Source of the DNA: Candidatus Aenigmatarchaeota archaeon
GTDB taxonomy: Archaea; Aenigmatarchaeota; Aenigmatarchaeia; CG10238-14; SCSR01
DNA: 64,000 nucleotides
Assembly (NCBI GenBank): GCA_018920185.1
Contig: JAHLMT010000002.1
Coordinates: 93,871-157,870, forward strand
Direction: 5' to 3'
How positions within the stretch are numbered: the first letter of the stretch is position 1; each line of letters opens with the position of its first letter. The notes beneath the pieces were generated by a model that made no database searches, had not been told where the DNA came from, and saw nothing but the letters and a program-made list of their open reading frames with translations. The translations under genes were made by a program, and so were the position numbers. Positions 9,172 to 18,186 of this stretch are shown here, one piece after another.

Positions 9172-10228
9172 CTACCCAATCGGCAACAAATGTTGGTTGT
9201 TGCCCAGCAAGATAATTATAAGCTTGCAACGCAGCTTTACATCCTTCACCAGCAGATACAACAATCTGTTTGAACGGTGTTTGTGTGATATCCCCAGCAG
9301 CAAAAATTCCAGGCCTAATTTTGTCACTATCTGGATAATAAGTTTCACAATTGTTATTAATCACAACTTGTCCCATACCATTAATCTTAACCAAATGCTT
9401 TATAAAATCAGTTTTAGTTACAGAACCTATTTCAATAAACACTCCCGATACAGGTATTTCCTTAGTTTCATTTGTCACAACATTTTGCACGACAACAGAA
9501 TGGACAGTATTAACGCCTTTAATTTCCTTTACAACAGAATTCAAAACTAGTTCAACATTTTTCCTTTTTTTGACCTCTTCAACTAAATATTCGAATCCTC
9601 TGAATTGATCTCTGCGATGAATTAAATAAACTTTTTTACAAATCTTGCTCAGATATTCGGCGCCTTCTAGTGCAGAATTACCTCCACCAACTACCGCAAC
9701 AACCTTTTCTCTAAACAACGGTCCGTCACAGACGGTACAATAAGATACACCTTTACCACCGAATTCACCTTCACCTGGTACGTCCAAAGTTCTTGGTGTT
9801 TTCCCATACGCAAGTATGACAGTTTTTGTTTTGTAACTATTACCAGAAGTTGTTTTTACATTAAATACCGGCTTATCAACATTAGGAATTTCTTCTAACT
9901 CATTCACTTCCTCATAAATAACTTCTGCACCAGATTTTAGAGCTTGTTTTAACATTTTGTTCATCAAAGAAATTCCACTTATAGAAAGAAATCCAGGATA
10001 ATTCTCAATCACATCCGTCATGATAGCTTGCCCGCCAATACTTTTAGCTATAACTAAAGTTTTCAATGCTCTTCTCGCGGCATAAATTGCAGCCGTCAAA
10101 GCTGCGGCACCACCACCAACAATTATACAATCATAAATTTTTCCCTCGGTTTTAGTTCCTGAAACTTGCTCTTGTTCAATTTCTTCGGTTCGGTTTTGTA
10201 AAAGCAAAGTCTCTTGAATGTTAACCAC
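9155..10228 (-). CDS. Thioredoxin reductase (FAD/NAD(P)-binding)
   Basis: DCIIVGGGAAALTAAIYAARR, YCTVCDGPLF (CxxC), VVGGGNSALEGAEYLS, FAAGDIT. Confidence 0.93.
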   Translation of the reverse strand: MVNIQETLLLQNRTEEIEQEQVSGTKTEGKIYDCIIVGGGAAALTAAIYAARRALKTLVIAKSIGGQAIMTDVIENYPGFLSISGISLMNKMLKQALKSGAEVIYEEVNELEEIPNVDKPVFNVKTTSGNSYKTKTVILAYGKTPRTLDVPGEGEFGGKGVSYCTVCDGPLFREKVVAVVGGGNSALEGAEYLSKICKKVYLIHRRDQFRGFEYLVEEVKKRKNVELVLNSVVKEIKGVNTVHSVVVQNVVTNETKEIPVSGVFIEIGSVTKTDFIKHLVKINGMGQVVINNNCETYYPDSDKIRPGIFAAGDITQTPFKQIVVSAGEGCKAALQAYNYLAGQQPTFVADWVAKKKH

Positions 10229-10358
10229 CTTTTAATTTGAGAACTATATCGCATTGTTGGCACATACCAGGTTTTTTGTAAACTTTTTTACAAACGCTAC
10301 ATTCAAAAAGAAGTTGAGTATATTTTCCTATAATTTCTTCCATTTCTTCTTCTGGCAT
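10221..10358 (-). CDS. 45-aa zinc-ribbon-like protein
   Basis: MPEEEMEEIIGKYTQLLFECSVCKKVYKKPGMCQQCDIVLKLKGG; two CxxC; overlaps trxB-like start by 8 nt; not in ORF track. Confidence 0.7.
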   Translation of the reverse strand: MPEEEMEEIIGKYTQLLFECSVCKKVYKKPGMCQQCDIVLKLKGG

Positions 10359-10359
10359 C

Positions 10360-10605
10360 TTATTTACCTAAAACAGCTATAACTTTATCTTTTTGAGGAA
10401 CTCCAACCCATTTAACGACATTATCAACAATTATAGTAGGAACAGCCATTATAGAATATTTCGCTACAAGTTTTTGTCCTTCTGGTGACGTGGCATCAAT
10501 TTCCTCGTAATCAAACTTGTATTGTTTTTTTAGATCTCTAAACATCGCTTTTGCTATAGGGCAATAAACACAGCTCTTAGTGTAAACTAATTGGACTTTA
10601 ACCAT
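10360..10605 (-). CDS. Thioredoxin/glutaredoxin-like protein
   Basis: KSCVYCPIAKAMF CxxC and AVPTIIVD. Confidence 0.85.
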   Translation of the reverse strand: MVKVQLVYTKSCVYCPIAKAMFRDLKKQYKFDYEEIDATSPEGQKLVAKYSIMAVPTIIVDNVVKWVGVPQKDKVIAVLGK

Positions 10606-10627
10606 TTTATTGACACCATTATTTTAT

Positions 10628-10646
10628 CAAGTTAAAATATAACTTG
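10628..10646. promoter_or_regulatory. 19-bp palindrome CAAGTTA-AAATA-TAACTTG upstream of the glutaredoxin-like gene
   Basis: Perfect 7-bp arms read directly. Confidence 0.5.
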
Positions 10647-10671
10647 TTTGCATTTATTAAAAAGGTTTTTA

Positions 10672-10968
10672 TTATTTGTAAATCTTCCATTTACTCCCCC
10701 ATTTACCAATTTCAGCTATAATTGGATAGAGGTTTTTGCCTTTTCTAGTCAAGCTATAATTACTTTTATTTCCATTAACATTTTTTTCTATGATACCATG
10801 TTGTAACAGAAATTTCAAATTTAGAGACAAAGTTCTGGAGCTTAATCCAGATTCTCTTTTTAGCTGATTAAATCCCATGCTCTTTCCATCAAGGTATCTA
10901 AGAATTAACAATCGTGGTTTGGAGCCGATGATTTTGATAGATTCGACGATAGGACAAATATTTGACAT
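10672..10968 (-). CDS. Winged-helix transcriptional regulator (HxlR/ArsR-like)
   Basis: CPIVESIKIIGSKPRLLILRYL...GFNQLKRESGLSSRTLSLNLKFLLQHGIIEK. Confidence 0.85.
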   Translation of the reverse strand: MSNICPIVESIKIIGSKPRLLILRYLDGKSMGFNQLKRESGLSSRTLSLNLKFLLQHGIIEKNVNGNKSNYSLTRKGKNLYPIIAEIGKWGSKWKIYK

Positions 10969-10996
10969 AGTATAAAAAAGTATAGTTATCTTTAAA

Positions 10997-11015
10997 TAGT
11001 TTACTTTGTAAACTA
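10997..11015. promoter_or_regulatory. 19-bp palindrome TAGTTTAC-TTT-GTAAACTA in the divergent gap HTH / CDGSH
   Basis: Perfect 8-bp arms read directly. Confidence 0.55.
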
Positions 11016-11028
11016 ATAACGGGATAAA

Positions 11029-11205
11029 ATGGCGAAAAATATTGTCATAGAAGCTAATGAAAATGGTCCTTATTTGGTTAAAGTAGATAATGAAGTTAGA
11101 ACAGCGCTCTGCAGATGCGGAGGATCAAAAAACAAACCTTACTGTGACGGAACTCATGCAAAAATAGGTTTTAAAGCCAATAAAACTGAAGTTAAAGTAA
11201 TTTAA
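11029..11205 (+). CDS. CDGSH iron-sulfur domain protein
   Basis: MAKNIVIEANENGPYLVKVDNEVRTALCRCGGSKNKPYCDGTHAKIGFKANKTEVKVI; not in ORF track. Confidence 0.9.
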   Translation: MAKNIVIEANENGPYLVKVDNEVRTALCRCGGSKNKPYCDGTHAKIGFKANKTEVKVI

Positions 11206-11209
11206 ATAG

Positions 11210-11374
11210 CTATTTAGGAAAATAAATTGCATTCTTTGTTATCTGTAGATTACAGCTTTTGTGGGTCGAACACCAATTCTGACATTTTTCAGCTAAATCT
11301 TTATTTTTATATCCAAAACCACAAATCACGCACTTGTAAATTTCTTTATCACCGATTAAAATCTTTTGTGGCAT
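11210..11374 (-). CDS. 54-aa Cys-rich small protein
   Basis: MPQKILIGDKEIYKCVICGFGYKNKDLAEKCQNWCSTHKSCNLQITKNAIYFPK; CxxC + CxxxC + C; not in ORF track. Confidence 0.75.
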   Translation of the reverse strand: MPQKILIGDKEIYKCVICGFGYKNKDLAEKCQNWCSTHKSCNLQITKNAIYFPK

Positions 11375-11438
11375 TTCTATTATCCTCAGTTTAATCTTTA
11401 TTTAACTAATTTATAAAATAAACTTCATATAAAAACTA

Positions 11439-11855
11439 ATGATAGTTGAAACCGATGTTATAATTAAACTTTTATTATCTGTTGGATTAGGTTTGTTGAT
11501 TGGCTTAGAAAGGGAAATTAGTAGAAAACCCGCGGGTTTGAGAACTCATTCTCTTGTTTCTCTTGGTGCATGTTTGTTTACTTTAGCATCATTAAGTTTA
11601 GGTAATGTCGAATCTGTAGGAAGAATGCTACCTGGGATAGTTACCGGAATAGGTTTTCTTGGCGCTGGAATTATTTTTCAATCTGAAGATAGAGTAAAAG
11701 GACTGACAACAGCTGCAGAAATTTGGGCGTTAGCAGCAATAGGCATTTTAATTGGTATTGGTTCTTATTCTGTTGCAATAATATCAGCAATTCTAATTTT
11801 AATAATTCTTGTACCATTTAAGTGGTTTGAGAAAAGGATGGAAAAAGTGAAATAA
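11439..11855 (+). CDS. MgtC/SapB family membrane protein
   Basis: GLGLLIGLEREISRKPAGLRTHSLVSLGACLFTL and GFLGAGIIFQ. Confidence 0.9.
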   Translation: MIVETDVIIKLLLSVGLGLLIGLEREISRKPAGLRTHSLVSLGACLFTLASLSLGNVESVGRMLPGIVTGIGFLGAGIIFQSEDRVKGLTTAAEIWALAAIGILIGIGSYSVAIISAILILIILVPFKWFEKRMEKVK

Positions 11856-11882
11856 CATTCGAATTCCCTCTTCAAATTCTTT

Positions 11883-11900
11883 ATGTTATACGTATAACAT
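11883..11900. promoter_or_regulatory. Perfect 18-bp palindrome ATGTTATACGTATAACAT between convergent genes
   Basis: Read directly. Confidence 0.45.
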
Positions 11901-11901
11901 T

Positions 11902-13212
11902 TTAACAAATCTCCTTAACAGAGTCTTCAAAAATATCTAATCCCAAATCAGCCTGTTCTTTTGTCAAAATTAATGGAGGACAAATTCTTATCGAGCTTGT
12001 GCCAGCAGGTAACATTAACAATCCTTTCTCACTAGCCTTACACAAAATATCTGACCTTTCCTTTATTCCATAATCTTTTGATTTCTTATCTTTCACAATT
12101 TCAATTCCAATCATTAATCCCATCCCTCTCACATCACCGATAATTTCGTATTCCTCTTTCATTTTCTCCAATCTTTTCATCATATAATTTCCAATTTTTA
12201 TTGCATTCCTTCCAAGCTTTTTCTCACGCATAAATTTCAAAGTCGCAATTCCAGCAGCACAAGCTAATAGATTACCGCCAAAAGTGTTTGCATGAGAACC
12301 AGGTATCCAATCCATTATTTTTTCATTCGCTACAGTAGCACCTAAAGGAATTCCACCACCAATAGCTTTGCTTAAAGAAACGATATCTGGTTTGACACCA
12401 AAATTCTCTATTGCAAGAAATTTTCCTGTTCTGTAACAACCAGCCTGAACTTCATCGTCACATAATAAGATATCATGTTTATCACACAACTCTCTTACAC
12501 CTTGAACAAAATCTTTCGGCGGAACAATATATCCAGGTTCACCTGCAATAGGCTCCATAAAAATACCGGCCAAATTTTTATTACATTCTAATATCTTCTG
12601 CTCTAAAACGTCGAGATACAAATTCGTACATGCATCGTGCTCTTTGTTACCGAATGGACACCTGTAACAATAAGGATACAGAGCATGCTTCACAGGAAGA
12701 AAAGGTCCGAATCTTTCTTTCTGCACTGGTTTAGCATTTGTCAAGGACAAACTTCCCATTGTTCGTCCGTGAAATGAAGGTTTAAATGCGATGACCCATT
12801 TTTTGTTTGTATGCCATCTCGCAAGTTTATACGCTGCTTCCACAGCTTCTGTTCCTGAATTAGACAAAAAAGCTTTGTTCAAATGTCTTGGTAGAAATGT
12901 TAACAGATACTCAACAAATTTCACAGGTAACTCAGCATAAAAATCAGAAAATGCGGCATGAGATGCTAATTTAATCTGCTGCTGTAAAGCCTGTTGAATC
13001 ACAGGGTTCGAATGTCCTATATTCATCACAGAAACTCCAGCGGTGAAATCTAGATATTTTCGGTTATCAGCATCCCAGATGTAACACCCCTTAGCTTTCT
13101 TAAAAACAAGTGAATATTCGCGAGTCAAAGAAGGGGAAATAACCTTTCTATCCCTTTCGATAATTTTCACAGATTTTGGTCCTGGCTTTCTACAGATGAA
13201 ACGGGTTTTCAT
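11902..13212 (-). CDS. Class III PLP aminotransferase (acetylornithine/4-aminobutyrate aminotransferase family)
   Basis: NSGTEAVEAAYKLAR, ILLCDDEVQAGCYRTGKF, SLSKAIGGGIPLGA. Confidence 0.92.
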   Translation of the reverse strand: MKTRFICRKPGPKSVKIIERDRKVISPSLTREYSLVFKKAKGCYIWDADNRKYLDFTAGVSVMNIGHSNPVIQQALQQQIKLASHAAFSDFYAELPVKFVEYLLTFLPRHLNKAFLSNSGTEAVEAAYKLARWHTNKKWVIAFKPSFHGRTMGSLSLTNAKPVQKERFGPFLPVKHALYPYCYRCPFGNKEHDACTNLYLDVLEQKILECNKNLAGIFMEPIAGEPGYIVPPKDFVQGVRELCDKHDILLCDDEVQAGCYRTGKFLAIENFGVKPDIVSLSKAIGGGIPLGATVANEKIMDWIPGSHANTFGGNLLACAAGIATLKFMREKKLGRNAIKIGNYMMKRLEKMKEEYEIIGDVRGMGLMIGIEIVKDKKSKDYGIKERSDILCKASEKGLLMLPAGTSSIRICPPLILTKEQADLGLDIFEDSVKEIC

Positions 13213-13259
13213 TCTAATATTATTTTTATTATGGAAAACAAAATATATTTAGTGAACAT

Positions 13260-14276
13260 ATGGAACTACTTGAAAAATTGATTAATGCTTATGGCGTCAG
13301 CGGTAATGAAAGTGAGGTTAGAGAACTAATCAAAAACGAAATTTCAAAATACGTAGATAAGACATATGTTGATAAGTTTGGTAACTTGATTGCCTACAAA
13401 AAAGGCAAAGCACCCCGAGTAATGCTTGCTGCACATATGGATGAAATAGGATTGATGGTCAAGAGAATAAATGAAAAGGGTAAGATAGTTTTTTCAACTA
13501 TCGGCGGTATAGAAGTACCCTCACTTATAGGTCAAAAAGTTGCTATACAAGGCAAGACTCAAGTAATAGGTGTAATAACTTCTGACCAATTGGCATCTGG
13601 AGATGAAATCAAAGAATTGCCTAAAGTAACAGATTTATACATAGATACAGGACTAAATAGAAGTCAACTAACAAAACTAGGAGTTGAAATTGGTAATTAT
13701 GTGCATTTTTATGATTGCAATTATCGTTTAATTGGTAATAATGAATTCATCTGTGGTAAGGCACTTGATAATAGGATAGGATGTTACATTCAAATAGAGT
13801 TGGCTAGGTTGTTGAAAGAAAATAAAAATGAGATATTTTATGTCTTTACTGTACAAGAAGAAGTTGGTTTGTATGGTGCAAGAACCTCTGCTTATACAAT
13901 TGATCCTGCATGGGCTATTGCTATTGATACCACAGCTGCAGATGATGTATATAGTACACCAACCCGTTCTCTTGGTGGTGGACCAGTGATAACTATGAAA
14001 GATGCAAGTATGCTGGGCAACCTGTGTATAAATAATTGGTTAATGGAAGTAGCAAAGAAAAATAATATACCAATTCAATATGGTGTTAGTGAATATGGTG
14101 TTACAGATGCTTTGACAATTTCTCTTTCTCGCGGTGGCATACCGGCAACTTCGGTAGGAGTGCCTGTAAGAAATATCCACACTGTTGTTGGCGTGGCGAG
14201 TGTCAGAGACGTTCAAAATACCATAAAACTTCTGGAAATTTTATTAAGGAAAGCTCCTTCGACTTGTCTTGTGTAA
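13260..14276 (+). CDS. M42 family aminopeptidase/endoglucanase-like
   Basis: MLAAHMDEIGLMVKRI, GKALDNRIGCYIQ, FTVQEEVGLYGARTSAY. Confidence 0.92.
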   Translation: MELLEKLINAYGVSGNESEVRELIKNEISKYVDKTYVDKFGNLIAYKKGKAPRVMLAAHMDEIGLMVKRINEKGKIVFSTIGGIEVPSLIGQKVAIQGKTQVIGVITSDQLASGDEIKELPKVTDLYIDTGLNRSQLTKLGVEIGNYVHFYDCNYRLIGNNEFICGKALDNRIGCYIQIELARLLKENKNEIFYVFTVQEEVGLYGARTSAYTIDPAWAIAIDTTAADDVYSTPTRSLGGGPVITMKDASMLGNLCINNWLMEVAKKNNIPIQYGVSEYGVTDALTISLSRGGIPATSVGVPVRNIHTVVGVASVRDVQNTIKLLEILLRKAPSTCLV

Positions 14277-14385
14277 TTTCGAAAATGCCAAAATTACTAT
14301 CTATTAATTACAGGATTGACATACATTTATAAGCCCGATTTGTATAAATCACGTATCATTTAAATAATCAGCAGGAGGTGCCTAA

Positions 14386-14445
14386 ATGGCAAAGAAGAAA
14401 AAAGAAGAAGCTAAAAGTCAATCTTCTCAATCAAGTTCTCAATAG
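14386..14445 (+). CDS. 19-aa micro-ORF MAKKKKEEAKSQSSQSSSQ
   Basis: Strong AGGAGGTG Shine-Dalgarno 5 nt before ATG, TATA-like TTTATAAGC upstream, T-rich tract downstream; not in ORF track. Confidence 0.5.
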   Translation: MAKKKKEEAKSQSSQSSSQ

Positions 14446-14498
14446 TTTAAAGCTAAATTTTTAAAATATCGGTTTCTAGATTCTTTTTTTTCCTTTTT

Positions 14499-15077
14499 TT
14501 ATAAAACAACTAGTCCATTTAAAATAAATTGAACAGCAATTACAGTTAAAAGTATTCCCATTATTCTTGTTAGCGTCTCTGAACTCTTGGTACCAATTAT
14601 TTTCATTATATTCGTACAGAAAGCTAGAGTCAATTCCATTAAAATCATAGCTACTACAATCGAAATAATAGCAGTTTTTAACCCATAAGTTTGTGATAGA
14701 ATTATAGTCATTGTAATAGCTCCTGGTCCCGCAATTAAAGGTATTCCTAAAGGAACAACACCAAAATTTCTGTCATATTTGTATTGTTTTATCCGTCCTC
14801 TAACCATATCTAAACCAATCAAAAACAACAAAATTCCACCTGCAATTTGAAAACTTTCGAATGACAAGTTGAAATAGTCAAAAACACCCTTTCCTAAAAC
14901 TGCAAATGCAATTAAAATGAGAGATGCTGTTAAGATAGCTTGTTGTATTATTTTTTTCCTTCTGTCTTCTTTGAAAGCTTTAGTCACACTGAAGTACACA
15001 GGAACATTGCCCAAAGGATCCATTATTATGAAAAGAAGAACTATTGACTGAATTATGAAGGATATATCTGGGACCAT
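14499..15077 (-). CDS. MarC family integral membrane protein
   Basis: MDPLGNVPVYFSVTK, GVVPLGIPLIAGPGAITMTI. Confidence 0.9.
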   Translation of the reverse strand: MVPDISFIIQSIVLLFIIMDPLGNVPVYFSVTKAFKEDRRKKIIQQAILTASLILIAFAVLGKGVFDYFNLSFESFQIAGGILLFLIGLDMVRGRIKQYKYDRNFGVVPLGIPLIAGPGAITMTIILSQTYGLKTAIISIVVAMILMELTLAFCTNIMKIIGTKSSETLTRIMGILLTVIAVQFILNGLVVL

Positions 15078-15112
15078 GTATAATTTTTATACGAAGAACT
15101 AATTAAATGTAG

Positions 15113-16417
15113 ATGAAACGAATTAAAACAATTATTCTCGGCGCTGCAGGAAGAGATTTCCATAATTTTAACATGGTATATCGCGATAACCCCAATTACG
15201 AAGTTGTAGCTTTTACTGCAACGCAAATACCAGGAATAGCTGGAAGGTTATATCCAAAAGAATTAGCTGGAAAGCTATATCCAAAGGGCATCCCGATATA
15301 TCCAGAAGAAAAATTACCAGAACTAATAAAAAAATTTAAAGTTGATCAAGTTGTTTTTGCTTATTCGGATGTTTCTCATGAGTATGTGATGCACAGAGCT
15401 TCGATTGCTTTATCCAATGGTGCTGATTTTGTTTTGCTTGGTCCAAATTCGACAATGTTAAAATCTTCTAAACCTGTGATATCCGTCACCGCTGTTAGAA
15501 CAGGTTCAGGAAAAAGTCAGACAACAAGAAAAATTGCTAAAATTCTAAAAAATAGAGGAAAAAGAGTAGCTGTTATTCGACATCCTATGCCATACGGCCA
15601 TTTAAAAAAACAAATTGTTGAACGATTTGCTACTTATCATGACTTGGATAAATACAATACTACAATAGAGGAGCGGGAAGAATACGAACCACATATTGAT
15701 AATGGAATAATTGTTTATGCCGGTGTAGATTATGAAAAAATCTTAAGGCAAGCAGAAAAGGAAGCAGATGTTATAATTTGGGATGGCGGTAATAATGATT
15801 TCTCTTTTATTAAATCTGATTTATACATAGTTGTAGTTGATCCTCATCGTGCTGGACATGAGCTGAAATACCATCCCGGAGAAACAAATTTGCGAATGGC
15901 CGATGTCATAGTTGTTAATAAAATTGATTCTGCTAAAAAATCGGATATACGCCAAGTAATTAAAAATACTAAATCTCTTAATCCAAAGGCAAAAATAATT
16001 CTTGCTAAATCTGTTGTAACAGTAGATAAACCAGAATTAATCGAGGGAAAGAAAGTACTGGTGGTTGAAGATGGTCCCACCTTAACACATGGTGGTATGC
16101 CTTATGGTGCAGGAACTGTAGCTGCACAAAAATATAATTGTGAGATAATTGATGCACGAAAATACTCTGTAGGTTCTATTAAAGATGTTTACAAAGATTA
16201 TCCTCATCTAAAGAAAGAACTACCCGCTATGGGTTATAGCAAAAAACAGATCAAAGAATTGGAAAAAACTATCAACTCAGCAAAATGTCAAGCCGTAATT
16301 GATGCAACTCCAATAAAATTACCTCGAATTATGAAAATAAACAAACCTGTAGTACAAGTTGATTATGAATTACAAGAAGTTGGGAAATTGAATTTGGAGA
16401 AGGTTATCAAGTTATGA
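15113..16417 (+). CDS. COG2403-type predicted GTPase / cyclic 2,3-diphosphoglycerate synthetase-like
   Basis: ILGAAGRDFHNFNMVYRDNP, VTAVRTGSGKSQTTRKIAKIL P-loop, VVNKID. Confidence 0.85.
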   Translation: MKRIKTIILGAAGRDFHNFNMVYRDNPNYEVVAFTATQIPGIAGRLYPKELAGKLYPKGIPIYPEEKLPELIKKFKVDQVVFAYSDVSHEYVMHRASIALSNGADFVLLGPNSTMLKSSKPVISVTAVRTGSGKSQTTRKIAKILKNRGKRVAVIRHPMPYGHLKKQIVERFATYHDLDKYNTTIEEREEYEPHIDNGIIVYAGVDYEKILRQAEKEADVIIWDGGNNDFSFIKSDLYIVVVDPHRAGHELKYHPGETNLRMADVIVVNKIDSAKKSDIRQVIKNTKSLNPKAKIILAKSVVTVDKPELIEGKKVLVVEDGPTLTHGGMPYGAGTVAAQKYNCEIIDARKYSVGSIKDVYKDYPHLKKELPAMGYSKKQIKELEKTINSAKCQAVIDATPIKLPRIMKINKPVVQVDYELQEVGKLNLEKVIKL

Positions 16418-17301
16418 AATTAGCTGTAGTTGCTTTAGGTGGTAATGCTCTAATTCATCCGAAAGAAAGAGGAACTGCTGAAAGACAAATTAAGCATGTA
16501 AATGAAACTATTTTGCGTCTAAAATCTCTAGTAAAAAAATTTTCTTTAGTTTTAACAAATGGAAATGGTCCTCAAATAGGAAACTTATTACTCCAACAAG
16601 AACATTATAAACAAACTATACCAGTAATGCCTCTAGATACTTTAGATGCAATGACTCAAGGTCAATTAGGATATTGGATCCAACAATCTGTAGAAAACAT
16701 TTTAAAGAAGAATGCCGTTACAATTATCACACGTGTATTAGTTGATAAAAAAGATCCAGCATTCAAAACTCCAACTAAACCTATAGGTCCATATTATAAA
16801 AAGAAAATTTTTCCAAAGATGATTAAAGAACCAGAAGGATGGAGAAGGGTTGTACCTTCGCCTAAACCAGTAAAAATTATTGACATCGAGGAAATTAGAA
16901 GTTTAGTTAAAAGAAATTTTGTTGTAATCGCATGCGGTGGCGGAGGAATACCGGTAATAAAGGAAAAAAACAAGTTTGTAGGTGTAGAAGCTGTAATTGA
17001 TAAAGATTATTCAACTGCAAAGCTGGCTACCCAATTAAAAGCTAAAGTTCTTATTTTCTTAACCGATGTTCCACATGTCTATTTAAATTATGGACAAAAA
17101 GATCAGAAACCAATTTTAAAACTAAAGAAAAAAGATGCAAGAATTCTTTTAGACTCAGGAGAATTCAAAGAAGGTTCTATGAAACCAAAAATTGAAGCTA
17201 GCATAAACTTTTTAGAAAAAGGTGGTAAGAGAGTGATAATTACATCTCCACAAGAAATAAATTATGCATTAGCTGGAAGAGGAGGAACTGTGATTGAATG
17301 A
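16414..17301 (+). CDS. arcC: Carbamate kinase
   Basis: VVALGGNALIHPKERG, LTNGNGPQIGNLLLQQE, GSMKPKIEASINFLEKGGKRVIIT; 4-nt overlap with previous CDS. Confidence 0.93.
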   Translation: MKLAVVALGGNALIHPKERGTAERQIKHVNETILRLKSLVKKFSLVLTNGNGPQIGNLLLQQEHYKQTIPVMPLDTLDAMTQGQLGYWIQQSVENILKKNAVTIITRVLVDKKDPAFKTPTKPIGPYYKKKIFPKMIKEPEGWRRVVPSPKPVKIIDIEEIRSLVKRNFVVIACGGGGIPVIKEKNKFVGVEAVIDKDYSTAKLATQLKAKVLIFLTDVPHVYLNYGQKDQKPILKLKKKDARILLDSGEFKEGSMKPKIEASINFLEKGGKRVIITSPQEINYALAGRGGTVIE

Positions 17302-18164
17302 AGCATTTGCTATCGATGAATGATTTGTCTAAAGTAGATATAGAAAAAATATTTCGATTAACTGATAAGTTGAAAAATAAACAAACAAACGATTTAAAAG
17401 GAAAGAATATTGCACTAATTTTCCAAAAACCATCTACTAGAACAAGAGTTTCTTTTACAGTTGCTATTAATCAATTAGGCGGAAATGCGATAACATTAAA
17501 TTGGAATGAACTACAGTTAGGAAGAGGAGAAACTGTAGAAGATACTACACGAGTATTAGAAAGATATGTTGATGCAATTGTTGCTCGTGTATTTTCGCAT
17601 GAAGATTTAGTGAAAATGGCTAAGATATCTAAAGTACCAGTTATTAATGCGCTATCAGATTTAGAGCACCCATGCCAAGCTTTAGCTGATTTGTACACAA
17701 TAAAGCAGAAAAAGAAAAATTTGAGAAGGTTGAAAATAGTTTTTCTTGGCGATGGTGCTAATAACACGTTTCATTCTTTGATATTAGCTTGTGAAAAATT
17801 TGGTTTAGATATAGTTGTCTCTTGTCCAAATAATTATCGACCGAAAGTTAGAGCTAAATACAAAATCATAGAAGATCCAAAAGAAGCAGTTAAAGATGCG
17901 GATATACTCTATACAGATGTTTTCGTTAGCATGGGCCAAGAAACTGAACAAGAAAAAAGATTGAAAGAATTACAAAAATATCAACTGAATTCTAAATTGG
18001 TTGAATTAGCTAAGAAAGATGTTATCGTACTTCATCCATTACCCGCTCATAGAGGACAAGAAATAACTTCCGATGTTATAGATGGGGAAAATTCTGTTGT
18101 TTTCGATCAAGCTGAGAACAGATTGCATACCGAGAAAGCTATTCTCTATCTTTTAATGAAATAA
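17298..18164 (+). CDS. argF: Ornithine carbamoyltransferase
   Basis: FQKPSTRTRVSFTVA (STRTR), HPCQALADL, FLGDGANN, VLHPLPAHRGQEI; 4-nt overlap. Confidence 0.93.
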   Translation: MKHLLSMNDLSKVDIEKIFRLTDKLKNKQTNDLKGKNIALIFQKPSTRTRVSFTVAINQLGGNAITLNWNELQLGRGETVEDTTRVLERYVDAIVARVFSHEDLVKMAKISKVPVINALSDLEHPCQALADLYTIKQKKKNLRRLKIVFLGDGANNTFHSLILACEKFGLDIVVSCPNNYRPKVRAKYKIIEDPKEAVKDADILYTDVFVSMGQETEQEKRLKELQKYQLNSKLVELAKKDVIVLHPLPAHRGQEITSDVIDGENSVVFDQAENRLHTEKAILYLLMK

Positions 18165-18186
18165 ATACCAGAACTAAAAATTAAGT

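Noticed and set aside
13003-13016. GGGTTCGAATGTCC T-loop-like string
   Set aside because: Lies inside the aminotransferase reading frame; no cloverleaf.
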